64,000 nt of DNA from Ramlibacter cellulosilyticus (lineage in GTDB: Bacteria > Pseudomonadota > Gammaproteobacteria > Burkholderiales > Burkholderiaceae_C). Made by a program: the position numbers and the translations under genes. The stretch spans positions 142,763 to 206,762 of the forward strand of contig NZ_JACORT010000012.1 in NCBI RefSeq assembly GCF_014297465.1. Reading direction: 5' to 3'. The first letter of the stretch is position 1. Each line of letters opens with the position of its first letter. The notes under the pieces were generated by a model. That model was not told the DNA's origin. It saw only the letters and a list, made by a program, of their open reading frames with translations, and did not search any database. Positions 63,925 to 64,000 of the stretch are shown one piece after another.

Positions 63925-64000
63925 TTAGATCAGCAGTGGCGCAGGGTTTTCCAGGGCGGCGGGCGGCGCTTGCGACGAACCGGCCGCCGCGGTGGGAAAC
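63925..64000 (-). CDS. partial CDS, C-terminal end only
   Basis: A minus-strand frame ends at TAA (63927-63925) and stays open to the window edge: about 24 residues, Ala/Pro/Ser-rich, ending ALENPAPLLI. It could be the C-terminal tail of a larger protein; the short length gives little support. Confidence 0.3.
   Translation of the reverse strand, partial: FPTAAAGSSQAPPAALENPAPLLI

Overview
The window is chromosomal DNA of high GC content (roughly two thirds G+C by eye) from a betaproteobacterium, most likely order Burkholderiales, family Comamonadaceae (a Ramlibacter/Variovorax-like genome). Pointers are the surE-pcm-nlpD-rpoS order, an EF-P with Arg32 beside its rhamnosyltransferase EarP, a betaproteobacterial phasin, the HU / tRNA-Val / ppiD order and protocatechuate 4,5-dioxygenase LigAB. 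The genus is an inference. Genes are tightly packed with many ATGA, GTGA or TGATG overlaps. No gene-free stretch exceeds 300 bases, and I see no prophage, transposase, CRISPR array, rRNA or plasmid functions.

Layout. 0-7.6 kb: a truncated EamA exporter; a large membrane protein joining Asp-box repeats to a KAP-type P-loop NTPase; orphan ligAB; a small zinc ribbon; a DauA-like amino-acid dehydrogenase. 7.7-12.2 kb: rpoD and dnaG without rpsU. 12.2-20.7 kb: acyl-CoA synthetase, a lipoprotein sulfatase overlapping its own formylglycine-generating enzyme, YihY, gamma-glutamyltransferase and an SDR. 21-26.9 kb: ferric-iron binding protein divergent from a patatin-like lipoprotein, phasin, a coupled HDAC-like/thioesterase/nitroreductase trio, and a Cys-pair-repeat protein with CsbD. 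27-35.3 kb: NhaD-type antiporter, 2-hydroxyacid dehydrogenase, rmuC, MFS, LOG protein, GYF-like protein, AEC carrier and a DUF3445 demethylase-like protein. 35.3-39.7 kb: efp-earP divergent from uvrC-pgsA. 39.7-46.8 kb: EamA, LysR, haloacetate-dehalogenase-like hydrolase with a tartrate/D-malate dehydrogenase, HU, tRNA-Val, ppiD and DUF1003. 46.8-54.5 kb: tRNA-His, quinone reductase, surE-pcm-nlpD-rpoS, a 3'-5' exonuclease, rlmD and a BI-1 protein. 54.6-63.8 kb: an iron block (HbpS-like protein; bfd, a 29-residue membrane ORF, tonB, exbB, exbD, hemP; TonB receptor, PKHD dioxygenase, FMN hydroxy-acid oxidase; feoAB).

How they fit together. The iron block has two near-identical 21-bp Fur-like palindromes (57.43 and 61.59 kb), each lying between -35 and -10 hexamers with the same 18-nt spacing. 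A weaker third copy sits between the ferric binding protein and the patatin gene. The phasin promoter is flanked by two near-identical 15-mers, a plausible PhaR operator pair. Twelve genes have a -10-like hexamer ending only 6-8 nt before the start codon, which predicts leaderless mRNAs. This includes earP and uvrC, which diverge from a 19-bp gap holding one symmetric AT-rich element. Dispersed repeats (a 26-bp unit at three loci, a C-rich inverted repeat, and a large stem-loop) lie between genes.
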